Origin: Sphagnum compactum
Lineage: Eukaryota; Bryophyta; Sphagnopsida; Sphagnales
Reading direction: 5' to 3'
DNA: 64,000 nucleotides
Assembly: GCA_965153455.1 (NCBI GenBank)
Contig: OZ234495.1
Coordinates: 2,604,001 to 2,668,000, forward strand
A program made the position numbers and the translations under genes. Below are positions 59,416 through 64,000 of the stretch, piece after piece. Position 1 is the first letter of the stretch. Every line of letters begins with the position of its first letter. The notes below the pieces were generated by a model. It worked only from the letters and a program-made list of their open reading frames with translations, was not told where the DNA came from and did no database searches.

Positions 59416-61068
59416 TGAAAGTTGTTCCATTTCAATTTGTGATATTGGGTTATTTTGTGCTAGTTTTTATTTTTTTTGAATTTGAAGCTTTAATATAAAA
59501 CAATGATACAAACGTGAAAATAATACTTTACAAGAGTATGTATATATTTTTAAATTTCTTACAAAATATTAATTATTGGGCCAATGTTTGGCAAAAGAAA
59601 CTATTTTATTATTACATAGAAAATATCTTTCAAAATTGAAGACAAGTAATAAGGACCATAACTAAAGGTTTTCCCTAAAAGCAAGAATGAGCAACATTGA
59701 TTGAAACAAAATCAATGATGGCAAAATCATTTCTTTTTCATAAGAAGATTAGAAATGGCGATCATCCACAAGGAAATTTAGTCAAATTTTGCTATAAATA
59801 ATAGTTGAAAGGGGAAAAGAAATTGATACATCCTTGTATATTGTTGGTTACTAAGTACGTACTGATGGAATACTAAACATAATCAGACGATATCAAAATG
59901 TGCCCAAGATTGACCAACACACCAAATTGGTGAAAGGAGGTGATTGTCCACCTTTTTACACCATATCCATGTGTTATATTAACTTTGCTTCGAATTTGGA
60001 ACAAGGTTTGAAGTTGGACCTTTGGCTTCCTTTGGAGATAATCTTCTATTTAGGTGCCCTAGTGCAATCTTGAGAATCATGCCCAATCCTTTAGCCATTG
60101 TTATTATGCACATGTTAAATTGGTCTTTACTTGGAATACATCAAGATTGAAAAGTTTGTGCAATACTATTTAGATACATGTTCCTCTCAAATTCTTGATA
60201 TATTCCATCTTGTTTCATGGAGAGATTGTAGATTGGCTTTTGAAGCAAACAAATACCAATAGCCCATTCAATCTTTTTCATTCTATTAAGCCAAAACATA
60301 TGAAGCTTACTTGGCTGCATACAATCCTGAAGACATTTTTGCAAGGTCAATCCAATTTATTTACTAAGGCTTCACATTGTTTCGCAAAATCATTTACACA
60401 TTCTTTTCATTTGTAGTATATTTTAGATTTAGACTAGTAATTATATGACATCCAAATTTTAAGCGTGAAAATGATGCCCTTGCAACTAATACTTTTGCAT
60501 TTTGTGAAGTAGAGAATGTTGTATTGTATTTGGTAACCCAAGGACCTATGTTGAATTCTCAATGGGGTTTCAATCCTCAATTGTAGAGACATCATTAGTG
60601 GCAAAGAGCAATGTAATTAATATGGGGAAAGAATTGAAAAAACAACATTGGTTTTACCCCTTATATACAATTATCTTATGCAAGATCCACAAATACAAGG
60701 AACCTATTGAGATGCAGGAGACACTCCACAAGTAAAGACCAAATCGCACATTTTCTAATTTTAATTTTCCATCATACCTGACATTAATCCTTCAATGAAG
60801 CCTCTTCATTAAAAATTTCATGATTTTTATTTAATTCATTATTTAGATCATGAGGGAAATCTACATCAATGCAACCTCACCATATTTGTATTCAACGAAG
60901 GAAAACAAAACTTCCAAAGTTTAATGGTTCAAATTAATATAATACTACAGTACCTTAGCAGCTTCCACACTATAACTACACTATTTGTTAGAATGTATAA
61001 ATTTGAAAAGGAGTGGAATGGTGTTATTACGGACGCTAACCTTAACATAAGCTTGTGTACGAATTGCA
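59416..61068. other. AT-rich intergenic sequence
   Basis: No gene, RNA or clear repeat supported between the telomere-like block and the second segmental copy. Confidence 0.45.
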
Positions 61069-61257
61069 TAACAATAATGTCCAAGTGAAACCTAGGTTTA
61101 GGTTTTCTTTCTCACCAGAGTGCTCAACATCAAAAATCACTTATAGGTTAAGCATAACTTACAGATTAGTGGATGATGCATGTCCACTGACTTCTGTTGA
61201 TATCTTGAAACATCAACTGTTGTTAGAAACTAAAACGATATAGAGGGTTAGGCACCT

Positions 61258-61629
61258 TTGAGCATTTCAAGCATTGCGCTCAATCAATTGAGCTTCTATG
61301 GGTGGAGGCTGAGCTTTACACGGATGGTCTATAGCCTAAAGAAAGTGCTCAAGTGTGGAGGCAATTCTTTTGTTGACATATATAGTAGCAAGTGGGTTGT
61401 AAAAAACAGAATGCAAAATAAGATGTTCTTATTAGGCAATGGGGACAATGACATTTACCATTGCCCAACAAAAGTGCAAAAGATAAGAGCTTTGGTTGTG
61501 AAGGTCCAGGGCATTGAATGCCAACCCAAAACAAAGCCTGTTGGTATGACATGTGGGCTACCACATACCATTCACAAAACTGATAAGAGAGCATTTCCAC
61601 TTGTGAATTTCTGCAAGAGGCTATTGTGA
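61258..61629 (+). other. Conserved unrecognised frame in the duplication flank
   Basis: A 123-codon frame; copy A (51426-51656) holds the same protein but is cut after YHCPTKVQKI by a TGA. It contains WVVKNRMQNKMFLLGNGDND. The KNRMF-type word faintly recalls the pre-integrase region of copia polyproteins, so it may be a retroelement relic. Not convincing as a gene. Confidence 0.25.
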
Positions 61630-61850
61630 AGGACTGAAAATTGTTATTGCTAACAAGTATTTGACAGTAATATTTCCAGGGATGATAAAAGTAGAGCAAG
61701 TCTGATACATCAAATACTGGAAGTTTAATACCTTTGCTCCACCAAACAACCTGAATCCCAAGAGTGCTATAAAAGTTGCTTTGCTACTGTAGCTTTACAA
61801 CGACCACAACCCAACTTAACAAAAAAACCTCAATCTGCTTTAAATGCCTA

Positions 61851-63056
61851 TTAGTGAACCCAAAAACATGGAATCAATCCAGGTCCTTTCCTGATTCTTG
61901 CTTCTGTATCTAAGGCTTCCACGATCTCGCCCCATCTAGGCCGTTGGCAAGGATCGTGGTGCCAACACTTGAGCAATAGTTGGGTCATCCCAGGGCTCAA
62001 GTAGACAGGCAGCTTCGGTCTTCGGCCTGACAATACCGCATCGTAGTCTGTCCTTCGAACGTCCTCACATTGAAAAGGAATATGGCCAGTGAGTAGCTCA
62101 TAACACACCATGCCAAAACCATACACATCCACTGCTGCTGTATATGTGGGCGTGATATCCTCCTTCACTGCTTTCAGCACTTCGGGTGGCCTCCAAAACC
62201 CGGTGCCCACAACGCCGTCCGAGCTCTCGTAGTCCCCAACATAAACATAAAACGTATCATAGTCCAAATCTTCCTTTAATTCCACTTTTCTAGAATTAAG
62301 AATTCGAGATGCACCCTCCTTGATATATTCAACTGGCGACACAAAGATGTTGGAGGCTTTGAGGTCTCTGTGTATGATTCCAACCTCACACAGATCTTCC
62401 ATTGCTTGAGCGATGTGCTTCATTATGAGCAATGTCGAGATATAAGGAAAAGGCATCATCATCATTTGCGTAGCATCATCATCCTGCATGTTGCTGCGCA
62501 TCCGAGACTTGAGATAGTCCATTTTCTTGTCGATAAGATTTCGCAAATCTCCTCGATAGGCTTCCATGACAACCGACAGCTCTCCGGTGCTTTTATCCTC
62601 TGAGAGCCCAATCAGGCGGCAAAGACCCGGATGCTGCCATCCTGATTCCACAAGTTTTATTCGCCTTACCAACTCGTGAACTGCACGAACTCCGAGACGG
62701 CGTTTGTATCTTTTCACGACCACATCTTTTTCAACTACCCCCCGCCACAGGATGTATTTAGCCAAGGACACATGTGCCTGGCCCCCTTCTGCGATGGACT
62801 CTAATATTTCAAGTTTTGATGGATCTATTGATGTTTCTTCCAGCAGGTGGCGAACCATTTTGCCCTCATATTTATCAGTCTCCTGCACAAGGCGAGCTGC
62901 TGGATCCTCCTCCGGCTCTGCAAGCTCACTCCAAAGGTACTCAGGTGCGCTCCCGTAGTACGTCTGTTGGCTTAGTTCTCTTCGATTTGGATCCTCCTCC
63001 GCCTGTAGGTCGCTCCCAACGCAATCCCAGTATTTGCTAGAGCATGATGCGTCCAT
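61851..63056 (-). CDS. Atypical TKL-like protein kinase (copy B)
   Basis: Intact 401-codon protein if started at MDASCSSKYW (63056), the start shared with copy A. The frame is also open 26 codons further up, to 63134, but the corresponding stretch in copy A has a stop, so the shorter start is preferred. It has only one 29-residue unit (EEDPNRRELSQQTYYGSAPE...), then the same kinase domain: AEGGQAHVSL, VVVK, HRDLKASN, YVGDYESSDGVVGTGFWRPP and KCWHHDPCQRP. The DFG motif is again D-Y-E. The C-terminus (RKGPGLIPCFWVH) differs from copy A owing to the indel downstream. Most differences from copy A are substitutions that keep the frame, which suggests both copies have been under selection. Confidence 0.86.
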   Translation of the reverse strand: MDASCSSKYWDCVGSDLQAEEDPNRRELSQQTYYGSAPEYLWSELAEPEEDPAARLVQETDKYEGKMVRHLLEETSIDPSKLEILESIAEGGQAHVSLAKYILWRGVVEKDVVVKRYKRRLGVRAVHELVRRIKLVESGWQHPGLCRLIGLSEDKSTGELSVVMEAYRGDLRNLIDKKMDYLKSRMRSNMQDDDATQMMMMPFPYISTLLIMKHIAQAMEDLCEVGIIHRDLKASNIFVSPVEYIKEGASRILNSRKVELKEDLDYDTFYVYVGDYESSDGVVGTGFWRPPEVLKAVKEDITPTYTAAVDVYGFGMVCYELLTGHIPFQCEDVRRTDYDAVLSGRRPKLPVYLSPGMTQLLLKCWHHDPCQRPRWGEIVEALDTEARIRKGPGLIPCFWVH

Positions 63057-63237
63057 GGCGATTGAAATCAAGGCTGGCTGGCTACGAGCTGGGACGGCTG
63101 ATGGCTGGCTCCCTACTCGTGACGATTTGATCATTAACTCGGGAAAATAGAGAAAGATTCAGGAAAACTGCAAGAACACACTTCGGAGTTCGATAACACT
63201 AATATGCCAGCAAGACAAGACAAGAACGTGGTTGGGG

Positions 63238-63245
63238 GTATATAG
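63238..63245 (-). promoter_or_regulatory. TATA box of kinase B
   Basis: Same GGTATATAGACGG context as in copy A, ~182 bp upstream of the start codon. Confidence 0.45.
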
Positions 63246-63904
63246 ACGGAAAGAAAGCGGGATGAACGAGACAGCAGTTGCGATAAAGAGATAGAGAAGC
63301 TCAACATTCTCATCAACAAAACGTACCTATAAAGAAGCAAGCTTGAGAGAGACCAAGAAGAGCGCCGCGCTGTGGTCCGTGATGAGAGGAAGAACTTGAG
63401 CGACAAGCATAAATGCGAAGAAGCAGAGGGTTGACGGATACGCGGAAAAAGCAAGCAACTTGTGCAACAGTTGGCCGTCGGCTTTACCGATACAAAGCCG
63501 GAAGCTGCTGAAAGGTCTGAGATTCCGGATCGCGAAACGCGCCGGGAAGACCGTACTCACCAAGGGACCCACCACTGCCGACGCGACATGGGAGCTTGAC
63601 AGATTGCACGGATACGCGTGAATAAGAAGAGTCCGATGTCGGAAACATGGGCAATCGACGGAGACTGGTCCCGCAGCTTTGGATGTGTTTCCACCATCTT
63701 AGGGACTATCGGTTTCCGCCTCTGTCTCGCACGGTATCGTCGAGAAGCTTTCAGTTTTATGATGCGAGTCTTATTACTGGCCCACAGCCTGCTTGCTTGC
63801 TTGCTGGCAACCCAGCCTGTTAGGTCTTTGTCCGATCTTGGAGCATTTTCCATACTGGGGTTTTTTCTTTCTTAGTATCGGGGCCGCCTCCAAAGAAGAG
63901 AGCC

Positions 63905-64000
63905 CGATCCTATCGTGGTCTTGGTGATTGGGGTAGCAGGATTCGTTGGCCAGAACTCAGGTCTTTCTTGCTTTGAAAAAACGTGGTGATGGGGGCGATC
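63905..64000 (+). pseudogene. GAE-type epimerase pseudogene, copy B (cut by window end)
   Basis: Reads VVLVIGVAGFVG, then needs a frame change to continue as FLALKKRGDGG, exactly as in copy A. The position of the ATG in copy A is ATC here. The remainder lies outside the window, so the state of the rest is unknown. Confidence 0.8.

Larger units (their letters stand above)
61069..64000. repeat. Segmental duplication, copy B (truncated by window end)
   Basis: Counterpart of 51237-54785 with the same orientation, ~9.2-9.8 kb downstream. The 61069-61735 part keeps high identity although it shows no gene I recognise, which suggests a recent event. Confidence 0.92.

Noticed and set aside
1-64000. 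CRISPR arrays, bacterial operons or rRNA genes
   Set aside because: The window is eukaryotic nuclear DNA; no regularly spaced identical short repeats with unique spacers and no rRNA sequence were seen.

Overview
This window looks like nuclear DNA of a land plant, most likely a bryophyte (a moss such as a Sphagnum relative); the species assignment is inference. Support for a plant: a chloroplast outer-envelope signal-anchor protein (OEP7 type), a MUR3-type GT47 wall glycosyltransferase, an F-box/kelch protein of the plant type, decayed UDP-glucuronate 4-epimerase copies, spliceosomal introns with GT-AG ends, GA/CT-rich leaders and AAACCCTAA (telobox) motifs. Genes are islands of moderate GC in very AT-rich, repeat-filled DNA.

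Layout. 1-5.4 kb: AT-rich fossil DNA with one ARM-repeat exon-like fragment. 5.4-8 kb: a ~170 bp tandem array that runs into the 3' end of an F-box/kelch gene on the minus strand, followed by its CT-rich upstream region and a G-box. 8-21 kb: AT-rich DNA with a 4.7 kb element bounded by ~0.6 kb inverted repeats and a decayed eRF3-like fragment. 21-35 kb: the conserved gene island, with an OEP7-like gene (-), a 37-codon OST4 gene (-, one 5'UTR intron) and a 14-exon MON1 gene (+, 549 aa, reconstructed exon by exon, with one GC-AG intron). 35-47 kb: repeats, a short interstitial telomere tract and a decayed hAT transposase. 47.7-50.9 kb: a two-exon GT47 (MUR3-like) gene with a minisatellite-rich intron. 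51.2-54.8 kb and 61.1-64 kb: two copies of one segmental duplication, each carrying an atypical protein kinase (-) divergent from a frameshifted UDP-glucuronate 4-epimerase pseudogene (+); the second copy runs off the window end. 56-61 kb: AT-rich DNA with a degenerate telomere-like minisatellite.

The genes do not form one pathway. MON1 (late endosome/vacuole fusion), OST4 (ER N-glycosylation), OEP7 (plastid envelope) and the GT47 enzyme (Golgi xyloglucan decoration) are housekeeping membrane-system genes. The most dynamic and least familiar part is the duplicated kinase locus: an 87 bp coding minisatellite has expanded from one to four units in one copy, the DFG motif is replaced by D-Y-E in both, and both copies of the neighbouring epimerase share an old frameshift, which dates the duplication after the epimerase began to decay.
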